Assembly: GCA_903862425.1 (NCBI GenBank)
Contig: CAIOYC010000039.1
Coordinates: 1 to 64,000, forward strand
Source of the DNA: an uncultured Caulobacterales bacterium
GTDB taxonomy: Bacteria > Pseudomonadota > Alphaproteobacteria > Caulobacterales > Caulobacteraceae
DNA: 64,000 nt
Direction of reading: 5' to 3'
Both the position numbers and the translations under genes were made by a program. Shown here in pieces: positions 54,155 to 63,420 of the stretch. Under the pieces are notes generated by a model. It was not told the DNA's origin. It saw only the letters and a list, made by a program, of their open reading frames with translations, and searched no databases. Every line of letters starts with the position of its first letter. Within the stretch, counting starts at the first letter, position 1.

Positions 54155-54711
54155 ACGCCCCCGCCCCGCCCATCCCGAAGAGCGCCAGCCGCATCGATGA
54201 GAGCCTGCCCTTCCATCCGGTGCGCATCGCCGTCTTGTCCGTCTCCGACACCCGTGACGAGGAGACCGACACTTCGGGCAAGGTGCTGGCCGACCGGATC
54301 GAGGCCGCCGGTCATGGGCTGGCCGCCCGCGCCATTGTGCCCGACGACATCGACGCCATCCGAAGCCGGGTGCGCGGCTGGATCGAACACGGCGGTGTGG
54401 AGGTGATCATCACCACCGGCGGCACTGGCCTCACAGGTCGCGACGTGACGCCCGAGGCGTTGGAGCCGCTGTTCGACAAGCGCATCGACGGCTTTTCGGT
54501 GATCTTCCATCAGGTCAGCTACCAGTCCGTCGGCCTCTCCACCCTCCAGTCGCGGGCGACGGCGGGGCTGATCTCCGGCGTGTTCGTCTTCTGTCTGCCC
54601 GGCTCCAACGGTGCGGTGAAGGACGGTTGGGGCGTGATCGCCCCTCAGCTCGACAGCCGCCACCGGCCTTGCAATCTGGTCGAGCTGATGGCCAGACTTC
54701 TGGAAAGCTGA
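54151..54711 (+). CDS. moaB: Molybdopterin adenylyltransferase-type protein MoaB
   Basis: 186 residues of the MoaB/Mog fold: [60 protein letters not shown], and [16 protein letters not shown]. It adenylates molybdopterin before molybdate insertion by MoeA. It is of the MoaB type rather than MogA in its N-terminal extension. ATGA overlap with moaE. Confidence 0.92.
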   Translation: MNAPAPPIPKSASRIDESLPFHPVRIAVLSVSDTRDEETDTSGKVLADRIEAAGHGLAARAIVPDDIDAIRSRVRGWIEHGGVEVIITTGGTGLTGRDVTPEALEPLFDKRIDGFSVIFHQVSYQSVGLSTLQSRATAGLISGVFVFCLPGSNGAVKDGWGVIAPQLDSRHRPCNLVELMARLLES

Positions 54712-54731
54712 TCGACGGAGCGCTGATCGAC

Positions 54732-55091
54732 ATGGCCAAGGTGCTGGGCGTAGGCGGCGTCTTCTTCAAGACGGCCGACAAGGAGGCCCTCAAGGCCTGG
54801 TATGTGCGCGTGCTGAAGTTCGAGCTGACGAAATGGGGCGGCGTCTACTTCCCGCCCCTGCCGATGGGCGGCACGGTATGGAGCCCCTTCGCCGCCGATA
54901 CGGAGCATTTCAAGCCCTCCGACGCGCCCTTCATGATCAATCTCGTGGTCGACGACATGGCCGCCATGCTCGACCACGTCCGGTCCGAGGGCGTCGAGGT
55001 GCTGAGCGAAGAGGCGATGGACGGCATGGGCCGCTTCGCCTGGATCATGGACCCGGCGGGCGCCAAGATCGAACTGTGGCAACCCGAATAG
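54732..55091 (+). CDS. VOC-fold protein inserted in the moa cluster
   Basis: 119 residues of glyoxalase/bleomycin resistance type: [60 protein letters not shown], and [17 protein letters not shown] with the terminal metal Glu. It has no known role in cofactor synthesis. It is 20 bases after moaB and 25 before moaC, same strand. Confidence 0.85.
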   Translation: MAKVLGVGGVFFKTADKEALKAWYVRVLKFELTKWGGVYFPPLPMGGTVWSPFAADTEHFKPSDAPFMINLVVDDMAAMLDHVRSEGVEVLSEEAMDGMGRFAWIMDPAGAKIELWQPE

Positions 55092-55116
55092 CCGCCTCCA
55101 CAAGGACAGAACCGAA

Positions 55117-55605
55117 GTGAGCCTCCTATCCCACCTCGACGGCGAGGGCCGGGCGCGCATGATCGACGTCTCGGATAAGGCGACGACGGCGCGCGAGGCC
55201 GTGGCCGAAGGATTCGTGCGCATGGCGCCCGAGACCCGCGCCCTGGCCCTGTCCGGCCAGGCCAAGAAGGGCGAGGTGCTCGCCACCGCCGAGCTGGCCG
55301 GCGTGATGGCCGCCAAGCGCACCGCCGAGCTGATCCCGCTTTGCCACCCCCTGCCGCTCACCGCGATCAAGGTGGCGGTTGAACCGTCCGAACACGGACT
55401 GCGGGCGGTCGCACGGGTGAAGACCACCGGCCAGACCGGGGTCGAGATGGAGGCCCTGACCGCCGTGTCCGTCGCCTGCCTGACCCTATTCGACATGTTG
55501 AAGGCCGCCGACAAGGCCATGGTGATCGAGGGCGTGCGCGTGCTGGAAAAGTCCGGCGGCCGCTCGGGCGACTGGGCGGCTCCAATCTCCGAAGACCGTC
55601 CGTGA
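55117..55605 (+). CDS. moaC: Cyclic pyranopterin monophosphate synthase
   Basis: 162 residues. Landmarks are the N-terminal [40 protein letters not shown] with the catalytic His region, and [20 protein letters not shown] with [20 protein letters not shown] and its Lys residues. It makes cPMP from the MoaA product. GTG 55117 start; GTGA overlap with moeA. Confidence 0.95.
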   Translation: MSLLSHLDGEGRARMIDVSDKATTAREAVAEGFVRMAPETRALALSGQAKKGEVLATAELAGVMAAKRTAELIPLCHPLPLTAIKVAVEPSEHGLRAVARVKTTGQTGVEMEALTAVSVACLTLFDMLKAADKAMVIEGVRVLEKSGGRSGDWAAPISEDRP

Positions 55606-56816
55606 CGGGCGAACCCTCCATCGGCGAGTTGAGCGTCGAGGACGCGCGCGCGCGGATGCTGGCGGCGATCCCGCCCCTGCGCACCGAAATCATCACGCTC
55701 GAGGCCGCCCTGGGCCGCACCCTGGCCCTGCCCATCACCGCCGCACGGGACCAGCCCCCCTTCGACGCCTCCGCCATGGACGGCTGGGCCATCGCCGCGG
55801 GCGCCGCGCCGGGCGTGTTCGCCATCGTCGGGGAGAGCGCGGCGGGGAGCCGGTTCGGCGGCGCGGTCGCGGCCGGACAGGCGGTGCGCATCTTCACCGG
55901 GGCCGAAGTGCCCCCCGGCTGCCGGGTCGTGGTGCAAGAGGCCTCCGAACGGGTCGAAGGCGGCGTCCGCCTCGATTTCGCGCCCGACGCGCCGCGTTAC
56001 GTCCGCCCACGCGGCGGCGACTTCGCCGAGGATTCAGAACTGCTCCCGGCTGGAGCGCGACTCGACCCCTGGCGATTGGCCCTGGCCGCGTCCGCCGGGC
56101 GGGCGCAGGTCACGGTCGCCGCCAGCCCGCGTGTCGCCATCCTGCCCACGGGCGAGGAAGTCGTCCCAGCCGGGGCCGATCTGCGCCCCGATCAGATCTT
56201 CGACAGCGCCGGCCCGGCCCTCGCCGCCTTGGTCGTAGGCTGGGGCGGCGCCGCCACGCGCCACAGCCCGGCAGGCGACACGGAAACGGCCATCCTGGCC
56301 TCCATGGAGGCGATGGCCGACGCGGAACTGATTGTCACCGTGGGCGGCGCTTCGGTGGGCGACCACGACCTGATCAAGCCGACGCTCCAGGCGCTCGGAC
56401 TCGACCTCCTGGTGGATACGGTGCGTATGCGGCCGGGCAAGCCGGTCTGGTTCGGCGTGCTGGCGGACGGGGGGCGCGTACTCGGCCTGCCCGGCAACCC
56501 GGCCTCGGCCCTGGTCTGCGCTGAACTTTTCCTGCGGCCGCTGGTGGCGGCATGGCAGGGGGCCGACCCCACGCTACGGATGAAGACCGCCCGCCTCGCC
56601 GCGCCCCTACCCAAGGGCGGCCCGCGCGAACACTGGATGCGCGGCGCCCTGCACGTCGATGGCGAGGGCCGCCTGATCGCCGAAGCCTTTCCCGACCAGG
56701 AATCCTCCCTGGTCTCCGTCTTCGCCCGAGCGGACTGCCTGATCCGCCGCCCCGTCGGCGCGGCGTCGGCACAGGCGGGTGACCCGGTGGACGTCCTGAA
56801 GCTGAACCGGCTTTAG
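55602..56816 (+). CDS. moeA: Molybdopterin molybdenumtransferase
   Basis: 404 residues. Conserved blocks are [82 protein letters not shown], and [19 protein letters not shown] with the MoCo-binding loop, then [20 protein letters not shown]. It inserts molybdate into adenylated molybdopterin. GTG 55602 overlaps moaC. Confidence 0.95.
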   Translation: MTGEPSIGELSVEDARARMLAAIPPLRTEIITLEAALGRTLALPITAARDQPPFDASAMDGWAIAAGAAPGVFAIVGESAAGSRFGGAVAAGQAVRIFTGAEVPPGCRVVVQEASERVEGGVRLDFAPDAPRYVRPRGGDFAEDSELLPAGARLDPWRLALAASAGRAQVTVAASPRVAILPTGEEVVPAGADLRPDQIFDSAGPALAALVVGWGGAATRHSPAGDTETAILASMEAMADAELIVTVGGASVGDHDLIKPTLQALGLDLLVDTVRMRPGKPVWFGVLADGGRVLGLPGNPASALVCAELFLRPLVAAWQGADPTLRMKTARLAAPLPKGGPREHWMRGALHVDGEGRLIAEAFPDQESSLVSVFARADCLIRRPVGAASAQAGDPVDVLKLNRL

Positions 56817-57241
56817 GTCTCCGCCTCACCGCCCTCCAGCATCTCGGCGGCGCGCGGGAGGTGGCGGGCGAGGTCCATCAGGCGGGCGACCAGGGCTTCG
56901 CGCGGTTCGGCGGCGAGTACATCGCGCAGATTCGAGAGGCGGCCGTCTAGCGCCCGTGCCTCGCGCGGACCCATAGCATCAGCGGCGAGGGCTGTGGCCC
57001 CGATGTGCTTGCAGGTGCGCTCCAGCGGGAAGTCGGGGCAGGTACATTCGCCCTCGCCGTCGTCGCGCACTTCCACCGAATACAGCTTGCCCGTCTCGCC
57101 GGTGACCACGGCCAGGGCGCGTCCGTCCTCGATGGAGACCAGCCGTACCCAGCCGGAGTTGAAATAGTTCTGCGCCCGGCGCGCCCGCTTTTCGCCGAGC
57201 CGGTCCATCAGGCTGTCGATATCGAATCGGAGAGGGGTCAT
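56813..57241 (-). CDS. SWIM zinc-finger protein
   Basis: 142 residues. The SWIM motif CxCxnCxH is present as CTCPDFPLERTCKHIGATAL. The N-terminal part (RRAQNYFNSGWVRLVSIEDG) is the usual SWIM-associated beta segment. SWIM domains bind DNA or proteins; stand-alone versions are of unknown function. Its stop overlaps the convergent moeA stop. Confidence 0.88.
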   Translation of the reverse strand: MTPLRFDIDSLMDRLGEKRARRAQNYFNSGWVRLVSIEDGRALAVVTGETGKLYSVEVRDDGEGECTCPDFPLERTCKHIGATALAADAMGPREARALDGRLSNLRDVLAAEPREALVARLMDLARHLPRAAEMLEGGEAET

Positions 57242-57267
57242 CCGTTCAGTCTAGCGCGCGGGGCTGC

Positions 57268-58197
57268 TTAGCCGAACCAGCCCTTGGCCTTGCCCGGCGC
57301 GGCGTGGTTGGCGGCGAAGTGGGCCAGCATGCGCGTCCAGCCGTCCTTGGCGGCCGCCTCGTTGTATGAGGAGCGGTAGTCGGCGTTGAAGCCGTGCTGG
57401 GCGTCCGGATAGACGACAAGCTGGCTGCCGGTCTGGCCCGCCGCCTTCAGCGCGTTGCGCATGATCTCCACGTCGGTGACCGGAATGCCCTGGTCCTTGC
57501 CGCCGTAGAGACCGAGTACGGGGGCCTTGAGCTGGCCGGCGATGTCGAGCGGCCATTGGCGCGTATCGTCGCCCATGAAGGCGCCTGCAGGCGGGTGGCT
57601 GAGGCGGCCGTACCAGGCGGCGCCGGCCTTCAGCTCGGGGAAGCGGGCGCAGGCCATCCACACCACCGCGCCGCCCCAACAAAAGCCGGTGATGGCCAAG
57701 CGCTTCTTATCCACGAAAGGCTGGTCCTCCAGCCACTTCAGGGTCGCGCCCACGTCCGCCATCACCTGCTCGTTCTTGGCGGTGCCGACGATCTTCTGGA
57801 TCAGGGGGAAATCCTGGGTCTGGGCCAGCTGGTTTTCCGGGTCGGCGCGGACAAAGAAGGCGGGGGCGATGGCCACATAGCCGAGCTTGGCGAAGCGGCG
57901 GCACAGGTCGCGGATATGCTCGTGCACGCCGAACACCTCGGACACCACCAGCACCGCGGCGTAGCGCCCGGACGCGGCGGGCCGCGCCACATAGGCTGGC
58001 ACCGCGCCGCCGTTCTCGGCCACATAGACCGTCTCCACCGTCAGCCCTTCGGTGTCGGTGACGATGGGCGCCGCGTCGGCGGAGAAGGCGTAGGCGGCGT
58101 AACCGGCGGTGAGCAGGCCTGCGAGGCCCCGGCGGCTGAGATTGAAATCCTGCGGCGCCGGCCCTTCGGGGCGCGTCAGATGAGGAGCGTTCGGCAT
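57268..58197 (-). CDS. Dienelactone hydrolase family protein (Tat-type leader)
   Basis: 309 residues of alpha/beta-hydrolase fold: nucleophile Cys in ITGFCWGGAVVWMA, Asp in GLYGGKDQGIPVTDVE and His in PDAQHGFNADYRS. The N-terminus contains SRRGLAGLLTAGYAAYAFSA, a twin-arginine-like signal, so it may be exported folded. It is larger than classical DLH (~235) because of this leader. Substrate unknown. Confidence 0.88.
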   Translation of the reverse strand: MPNAPHLTRPEGPAPQDFNLSRRGLAGLLTAGYAAYAFSADAAPIVTDTEGLTVETVYVAENGGAVPAYVARPAASGRYAAVLVVSEVFGVHEHIRDLCRRFAKLGYVAIAPAFFVRADPENQLAQTQDFPLIQKIVGTAKNEQVMADVGATLKWLEDQPFVDKKRLAITGFCWGGAVVWMACARFPELKAGAAWYGRLSHPPAGAFMGDDTRQWPLDIAGQLKAPVLGLYGGKDQGIPVTDVEIMRNALKAAGQTGSQLVVYPDAQHGFNADYRSSYNEAAAKDGWTRMLAHFAANHAAPGKAKGWFG

Positions 58198-58277
58198 GGT
58201 GGGGTCCCAGCTTTCCTATTTCGCGCATGCTTCGCGCGAGGCGGGCGCGGAGTCAAAGGCCGTCCGCGACGGAAGGG

Positions 58278-58949
58278 TTAGATCTCCGGCCGGCCGCGAT
58301 GGGCGAGCCGCTCCAGCGAGAGCAGGCCGAACAGGATCAGGAAGGCGAAGATCACCAGCCCTCCTGCGAGCATCGAGGCGTCGCCGAAGCGCAGGGATTC
58401 GACCAACTGATAGATGCGGATCGACACGACCTCGGTCTTGCCGGGCAGGCCGCCGCCGATCATCAACACGACGCCGAACTCGCCGATGGTGTGGGCGAAG
58501 ACCAGGATCGCCGCCGTGAGAAAACCGCGCCGCGCCTGGGGCAGGGCCACCCGCGCAAAGATGTCGATCGGGCGCGCCCCGAGGGTGGCTGCCGCCTCCA
58601 GTGGGCCTTCGCCGATACCCTCGAACGCGGCGCGCAGAGGCTGAACCGCGAAGGGCAGGGAGTAGAACACCGAGCCGATCACCAGCCCGATGAAGGTAAA
58701 GGCCAGGGTGCGCACGCCGAACGGACGCAACAGCGCCATCAGCGGACTTTCAGGACCGAGCGCGATCAGGAGGTAGAAGCCAATCACCGTCGGCGGCAGC
58801 ACGATGGGCAGGGCCGCCACCGCCGCCACCGCTTCTCGTAACCCTGACCGGGTCCGCGCCAACCACCAGGCCAGCGGCGTCGCCAGCACCAGCAGCACGA
58901 AGGTGGTGATAGTGGCGAGCATGAGCGTGGTGCGGATCACGAGGTCCAT
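58278..58949 (-). CDS. modB: Molybdate ABC transporter permease
   Basis: A 224-residue inner-membrane protein with five or six helices and the ABC permease EAA loop around EGPLEAAATLGARPIDIFAR, and IGEFGVVLMIGGGLPGKTEV typical of ModB. It would form the channel for molybdate delivered by ModA. modC, the ATPase, does not follow; the next gene on this strand is the hydrolase. ATG 58949. Confidence 0.92.
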   Translation of the reverse strand: MDLVIRTTLMLATITTFVLLVLATPLAWWLARTRSGLREAVAAVAALPIVLPPTVIGFYLLIALGPESPLMALLRPFGVRTLAFTFIGLVIGSVFYSLPFAVQPLRAAFEGIGEGPLEAAATLGARPIDIFARVALPQARRGFLTAAILVFAHTIGEFGVVLMIGGGLPGKTEVVSIRIYQLVESLRFGDASMLAGGLVIFAFLILFGLLSLERLAHRGRPEI

Positions 58950-58998
58950 CAAGCAGCTTCAATCTGGGCTTGCCCAAAGCGGCTGAGCAAATCTGAAC

Positions 58999-59211
58999 CT
59001 AGTTTAACGCCTGGCTCGGCTTGATCGGAAAGAACCGGCGCAGCGCGATGCTTACACCGAAAAATGCTCCTAGGCTTGCCCCGGCGAATGACATCCATCG
59101 GGCGGGGTCCACAATGTTGAAGCGATCAATGAGCACCGCGCAGGCACCGCCGCAGACCCACATCGCCAACACGGAAATGTAGAAGTGCCAGTTTCCCCAA
59201 CTAAATTTCAT
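58999..59211 (-). CDS. Small membrane protein between modA and modB
   Basis: About 70 residues with two predicted transmembrane helices (WHFYISVLAMWVCGGACAVL and MSFAGASLGAFFGVSIALRR) and a basic end. The A+T content is somewhat higher than in its neighbours. No Shine-Dalgarno sequence precedes ATG 59211, so the start is uncertain (GTG 59223 is in frame). Not a known Mod protein. Confidence 0.55.
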   Translation of the reverse strand: MKFSWGNWHFYISVLAMWVCGGACAVLIDRFNIVDPARWMSFAGASLGAFFGVSIALRRFFPIKPSQALN

Positions 59212-59223
59212 GTGCGTACCCAC

Positions 59224-59979
59224 TCACTTCACGTCGTAGCCGTAGCGCCTGATGATCGCCCGCGCCTCCGGTCCCTTGAGGAAGGTCATGAAGGCTTTTG
59301 CGGCGGGGTAGCCTGCGCCGGTCTTCAGCAGCACCGCGTCCTGCACGATGGGGGCGTGCAGGCTTTCCGGCACGAGCCAGCGTGAGCCGCCCTCCACCTT
59401 AATCACCTGCGATTGGGCGACGAAGCCGAGTTCGGCCGCGCCGGTAGCCACGAACTGATAGGCCTGGGCGATGGAGGAGCCCTGCACGATCTTCGGCTTC
59501 AGCGCTTCATAGACGCTGAGGCGGGTCATGGTCTCGATGGCGGCGGTCCCATAGGGGGCGGCGGCGGGATCGGCGATGGACAGCTTTTCGAACTTGCCGC
59601 CCTTCAGCACCGCGCCCTTGGCGTCCACCAGTCCCGGCGTCTTGGAATAGAGCACCAGGCGTCCGACGGCGTAGGTGAAGCGCGAACCCCGCACGGCCAG
59701 TCCCTCGGCCTCGGCTTTCTTCGGCCGCTCGTCGTCGGCCGACAGGAACACCTCGAACGGTGCTCCGTGCGCAATTTGGGTGTAGAAACCGCCGGACGGG
59801 CCAAAGCTCAGAGCCAGGGTGTTGCCCGTGGCCTTGTGGAAGGCGGCGGCGATGTCCTTGGCCGGCTCGGTGAAGTTGGCCGCCACGGCGACTGGAACCT
59901 CGGCTGCCATTACGTTTGCACCCACCGCCAGCGGAATCAGCATCGCGGCCACCGCCGCCAGTCGTCTGATCGGTCGCAT
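59224..59979 (-). CDS. modA: Molybdate-binding periplasmic protein
   Basis: 251 residues with a signal peptide (cleavage near NVMAAEVP) and the ModA fold: VPVAVAANFTEPAKDIAAAF, FGPSGGFYTQIAHGAPFEVF, LSADDERPKKAEAEGL, ADPAAAPYGTAAIETM and AYQFVATGAAELGFVAQSQV. It binds molybdate or tungstate. It is first in a modA, small membrane protein, modB order. It lies near the molybdenum cofactor genes, so uptake and use of molybdenum are clustered. Confidence 0.92.
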   Translation of the reverse strand: MRPIRRLAAVAAMLIPLAVGANVMAAEVPVAVAANFTEPAKDIAAAFHKATGNTLALSFGPSGGFYTQIAHGAPFEVFLSADDERPKKAEAEGLAVRGSRFTYAVGRLVLYSKTPGLVDAKGAVLKGGKFEKLSIADPAAAPYGTAAIETMTRLSVYEALKPKIVQGSSIAQAYQFVATGAAELGFVAQSQVIKVEGGSRWLVPESLHAPIVQDAVLLKTGAGYPAAKAFMTFLKGPEARAIIRRYGYDVK

Positions 59980-60094
59980 CGCACTCTCCTGGCGCACAAA
60001 CCTAGGCCATACGGGCGAGCGGGCAAAGCGTTCACCGCCCTTGCCAAACAGCGCGGCTTCGTGAACCCATGCGCACTTAGCCTTGGGGTTTACG

Positions 60095-62047
60095 ATGCGT
60101 CTGACCGGCCTTGTGATGTCTTTGATGCTGGCGGCCGCGCCGTTGTCCCACGCCCAAGCGGCGCCGGCCAAGGCGGCCGACACCTTGCCCTCGGACACGC
60201 CCGCCAGGTTCGAATTGATCAAACCTGAGGCCGACTACATCAAGCGTGTGGAGATGATCCCCATGCGCGACGGGGTGAAGCTCTACACGGTGATCTGGAT
60301 TCCCAAGGGCGCGAAGAACGCGCCGATCATCCTGACCCGCACCCCCTACAACGCCGCCAAGCACATGCGCACCGAGACGGCGAACCTCGAGACCACCCTG
60401 GCGCTGGAGGCCGAGCCCTTCGTGGAGAACGGCTACATCCGCGTCTATCAGGACGTGCGCGGCAAGTACGGCTCGGAGGGCGACTACGTGATGACGCGCC
60501 CGCCCATCGGGCCTCTCAACCCGACCAAGGTCGATCATACCACCGACGCCTGGGACACCATCGACTGGCTGGTCAAGCACCTGCCGGAGTCCAATGGCAA
60601 GGTCGGCATGATCGGCTCCTCCTACGAGGGCTTCACCGTGGTGATGGCGCTGCTCAATCCGCACCCGGCGCTGAAGGCGGCTGTGCCGGAAAGCCCCATG
60701 GTGGACGGCTGGATGGGCGACGACTGGTTCCACTACGGCGCCTTCCGCAACCCGAATGTGGACTACACCATGAGCCAGACCGCCCAGCGCGGCGAAGGCA
60801 AGAGCGTGCCGCGCGAAGGCGCCGACGACTATACCACCTACCTGAACGCCGGCTCCACCGGCGATTACGCCCGCGCCCGCGGCCTCGACAAACTGCCCTT
60901 CATCCAGAAGCTGTTCGACCATCCAGCCTATGATGGCTTCTGGCAGGGCCAGGCGCTGGATAAGCTGATCGTCGAACACCCCTCCACCGTGCCGACCCTG
61001 TGGGAGCAGGGCTTGTGGGACCAAGAGGACATGTGGGGCGCCAACCATTCCTGGCTGGCGCTGAAGGCCGCCGGGCACAAGGCCACCAACTGGCTGGTCA
61101 TGGGCCCCTGGTTCCACAGCCAGGTCAACCGTGAGGGCTATTCACTCGGCCCGTTCCGCTGGAATGGCGATACCGCCCTGCAGTTTCGCCGCGAGATGGT
61201 GCTGCCCTTCTTCAACCAGTATCTGAAGGGTGGTCCGCCCGCTAACCTCGCCCGCGTCACCGTCTACAACGACGCGGAAAACCACTGGGATCACTTCGCC
61301 GACTGGCCGAGCGCCTGCGACAAGGGTTGCGCCAAGCCGCTCACGCCGATCTATCTGCAGGCCTCGGGCGGCCTAGGCTTCGGTAAGCCGACGGGCGCCA
61401 AGCCGAACGAACTGGCGGGCGACGCCTATGTGAGCGATCCGGCCAAGCCGGTGATCTACACCCCTCGTCCGGTGAAGTTCTCGGACTCGGCGGCCTGGCG
61501 CACCTGGCTGGTCCGCGACCAGCGCTTCGTGGATGGCCGCCCGGACGTGCTCACCTACCAGACCGCGCCTCTGAAAGAAGCGGTGAAGCTGGAAGGCGCG
61601 CCCATCGCCGACATCGTGGCTATGACCACCGGTACGGACGGCGACTTCGTGGTCAAGCTGATCGACGTCTTCCCCGACAACGTGCCGGCGCCGCCCGAAA
61701 CGACCACCAATCCCACCGAGTTCGGCGGCTATGAGATGCCCATCGGTACGGACATCTTCCGCGGGCGCTATCGGGAAAGCTTCGAGCATCCGACGCCGAT
61801 CCCGGCCAACACGCCGCAGCACTACAAGTTCACCCTGCCCAATACCGACCATGTCTTCCTGCCGGGGCACCGGATCATGGTGCAGGTGCAGTCCACCCTG
61901 TTCCCGCTTTACGACCGCAACCCGCAGACCTTCGTGCCCAACATCTTCAACGCCAAGCCGGCGGACTACCAGAAGGCGACGGTGACGGTGCTGCGTTCGG
62001 GCGATTTCACCTCGGCGGTGTGGCTACCCATCGTAGCGGCGAAGTGA
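60095..62047 (+). CDS. Alpha-amino-acid ester hydrolase-like (CocE/NonD) hydrolase
   Basis: 650 residues with a signal peptide (cleavage near SHAQAAPA). Nucleophile Ser in GMIGSSYEGFTVVMALLNPH, acidic cluster and oxyanion-side segments YQDVRGKYGSEGDYVM and SPMVDGWMGDDWFHYGAFRN, and a C-terminal jelly-roll X-Pro domain place it with alpha-amino-acid ester hydrolases. These hydrolyse or transfer ampicillin-type side-chain esters. Cocaine-esterase or peptidase specificity cannot be excluded. ATG 60095; stop overlaps the next gene (TGATG). Confidence 0.88.
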   Translation: MRLTGLVMSLMLAAAPLSHAQAAPAKAADTLPSDTPARFELIKPEADYIKRVEMIPMRDGVKLYTVIWIPKGAKNAPIILTRTPYNAAKHMRTETANLETTLALEAEPFVENGYIRVYQDVRGKYGSEGDYVMTRPPIGPLNPTKVDHTTDAWDTIDWLVKHLPESNGKVGMIGSSYEGFTVVMALLNPHPALKAAVPESPMVDGWMGDDWFHYGAFRNPNVDYTMSQTAQRGEGKSVPREGADDYTTYLNAGSTGDYARARGLDKLPFIQKLFDHPAYDGFWQGQALDKLIVEHPSTVPTLWEQGLWDQEDMWGANHSWLALKAAGHKATNWLVMGPWFHSQVNREGYSLGPFRWNGDTALQFRREMVLPFFNQYLKGGPPANLARVTVYNDAENHWDHFADWPSACDKGCAKPLTPIYLQASGGLGFGKPTGAKPNELAGDAYVSDPAKPVIYTPRPVKFSDSAAWRTWLVRDQRFVDGRPDVLTYQTAPLKEAVKLEGAPIADIVAMTTGTDGDFVVKLIDVFPDNVPAPPETTTNPTEFGGYEMPIGTDIFRGRYRESFEHPTPIPANTPQHYKFTLPNTDHVFLPGHRIMVQVQSTLFPLYDRNPQTFVPNIFNAKPADYQKATVTVLRSGDFTSAVWLPIVAAK

Positions 62048-62919
62048 TGGGGTTCGGCAGAAAACTGGTGGCCGGCCTCGCGGTCTGCGCGGCGCTTGTC
62101 ATGGCCCTGCCCGCCGCGGCGGAGCCGGCGTTGTGGAAGGTGCAGGGACCGCACGCAACGGTCTATCTGTTCGGCACGGTGCACGTGCTGAGACCTGCCG
62201 TGCGCTGGCGCACCCCCAAGATCGACGCCGCCTTCAAGAGCGCCAATGTGCTTTATGAGGAGATCAAGGACGGCGACGATCAGGCGACCATGCAGGCCTT
62301 GGTGGCCAAGTACGGCCTGGACCCCACTCACCCCATCTCCACCAAGCTGACGGAAGGCGGGCAGGCCAAGCTCGCCGCCACCGAGGCCAGCCTCGGCCTC
62401 ACCCCGGCGCAGATCGAGCCGCTTCGCCCCTGGATGGCGGCGCTGATGATCTCGGTCATTCCCGTGATCAAGGCGGGCTACGATCCCAAGAGCGGCGTCG
62501 ATAACGTACTGAAGGCGGATGCGGCGGCGCAGGGCAAGCCGCTGGAAGCGTTCGAGACCTTGGGCCAGCAGGTGGGTCTGTTCGCCAACCTGCCCCAACC
62601 GCTGGAAGTGGAATTCCTGCTTTCCACCGTCGATGACGCCGCCAAGGGCGCAACCCTGCTCGACCAGTTGGTGGACGCCTGGGCCGCCGGCGATACGAAG
62701 AAGCTAGAAGCGCTTCTGAACGGCGACCTGAAGGACACCTATCCGGAACTCTACCGCATCGTGCTGAAGGACCGGAACCAAGGTTTCGCCGACAGGATCG
62801 AGACCCTGTTGAAAGGCGAGGGGACGATCTTTGTGGCTGTGGGCGCCGCCCACCTCGTCGGCCCCGACAGCGTCCAGGCCGACCTGGCCCGCCACGGCAT
62901 CGCAGCAGTCCGTCAATAG
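62047..62919 (+). CDS. TraB/GumN family protein
   Basis: 290 residues: signal peptide (cleavage near PAAAEPALW), then the GumN/TraB pattern. It includes GPHATVYLFGTVHVLRPAVR with the GxxH motif, NVLYEEIKDGD, and the C-terminal GEGTIFVAVGAAHLVGPDSV with the second G-x-x-H. The family is proposed to be metalloprotease-like. Coupled to the ester hydrolase upstream. Confidence 0.9.
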   Translation: MGFGRKLVAGLAVCAALVMALPAAAEPALWKVQGPHATVYLFGTVHVLRPAVRWRTPKIDAAFKSANVLYEEIKDGDDQATMQALVAKYGLDPTHPISTKLTEGGQAKLAATEASLGLTPAQIEPLRPWMAALMISVIPVIKAGYDPKSGVDNVLKADAAAQGKPLEAFETLGQQVGLFANLPQPLEVEFLLSTVDDAAKGATLLDQLVDAWAAGDTKKLEALLNGDLKDTYPELYRIVLKDRNQGFADRIETLLKGEGTIFVAVGAAHLVGPDSVQADLARHGIAAVRQ

Positions 62920-62930
62920 AAACAACAAAA

Positions 62931-62964
62931 AAGCCCCGCCGTCCATGAAAGGGCGGCGGGGCTT
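62931..62964. terminator. Bidirectional terminator between traB-like gene and rplS
   Basis: The 14-bp stem AAGCCCCGCCGTCC / GGGCGGCGGGGCTT (one G-T pair) has a loop of six bases. It is preceded by AAAAAA and followed by TTGAAAA, so it can end transcripts from both sides. Confidence 0.85.
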
Positions 62965-62988
62965 GAAAACCCGAACCGGGTGAGGGGC

Positions 62989-63399
62989 TTACCCTTCGGT
63001 GGTTTCTTCCGGGGCGGCCGCGACGGTCCGGTCCTCGCGGTTGGTGGTGCGCTCGGCGATCCGGGCCGACTTACCGCGACGGTCGCGCAGATAGTACAGC
63101 TTGGCGCGACGGACGGCGCCGCGGCGCTTCACTTCGATCGACTCGATGTTGGGCGACAGGACCGGGAATACCCGCTCCACGCCTTCGCCGAACGAGATCT
63201 TGCGCACGGTGAAATTCTCATGGTGGCCGGAGCCGGCGCGGGCGATGACGACGCCCTCATAGGCCTGGACGCGCTCGCGCTCGCCTTCCTTGATCCGCAC
63301 ATTCACGCGCACGGTGTCGCCGGGCTGGAATTCGGGGGTGGTCCGCTTGGCGGAGAGGCGATCGGCCTCTTCCTTCTCGAGTTGCTCGAGGATGTTCAT
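62989..63399 (-). CDS. rplS: Large ribosomal subunit protein bL19
   Basis: 136 residues: [60 protein letters not shown], and [20 protein letters not shown] are the L19 core. The C-terminal extension (EETTEG end) is common in alphaproteobacteria. It follows trmD by 21 bases, the usual trmD-rplS order. Confidence 0.97.
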   Translation of the reverse strand: MNILEQLEKEEADRLSAKRTTPEFQPGDTVRVNVRIKEGERERVQAYEGVVIARAGSGHHENFTVRKISFGEGVERVFPVLSPNIESIEVKRRGAVRRAKLYYLRDRRGKSARIAERTTNREDRTVAAAPEETTEG

Positions 63400-63420
63400 C
63401 TGCAGTCTCCTTGGCCTGAC

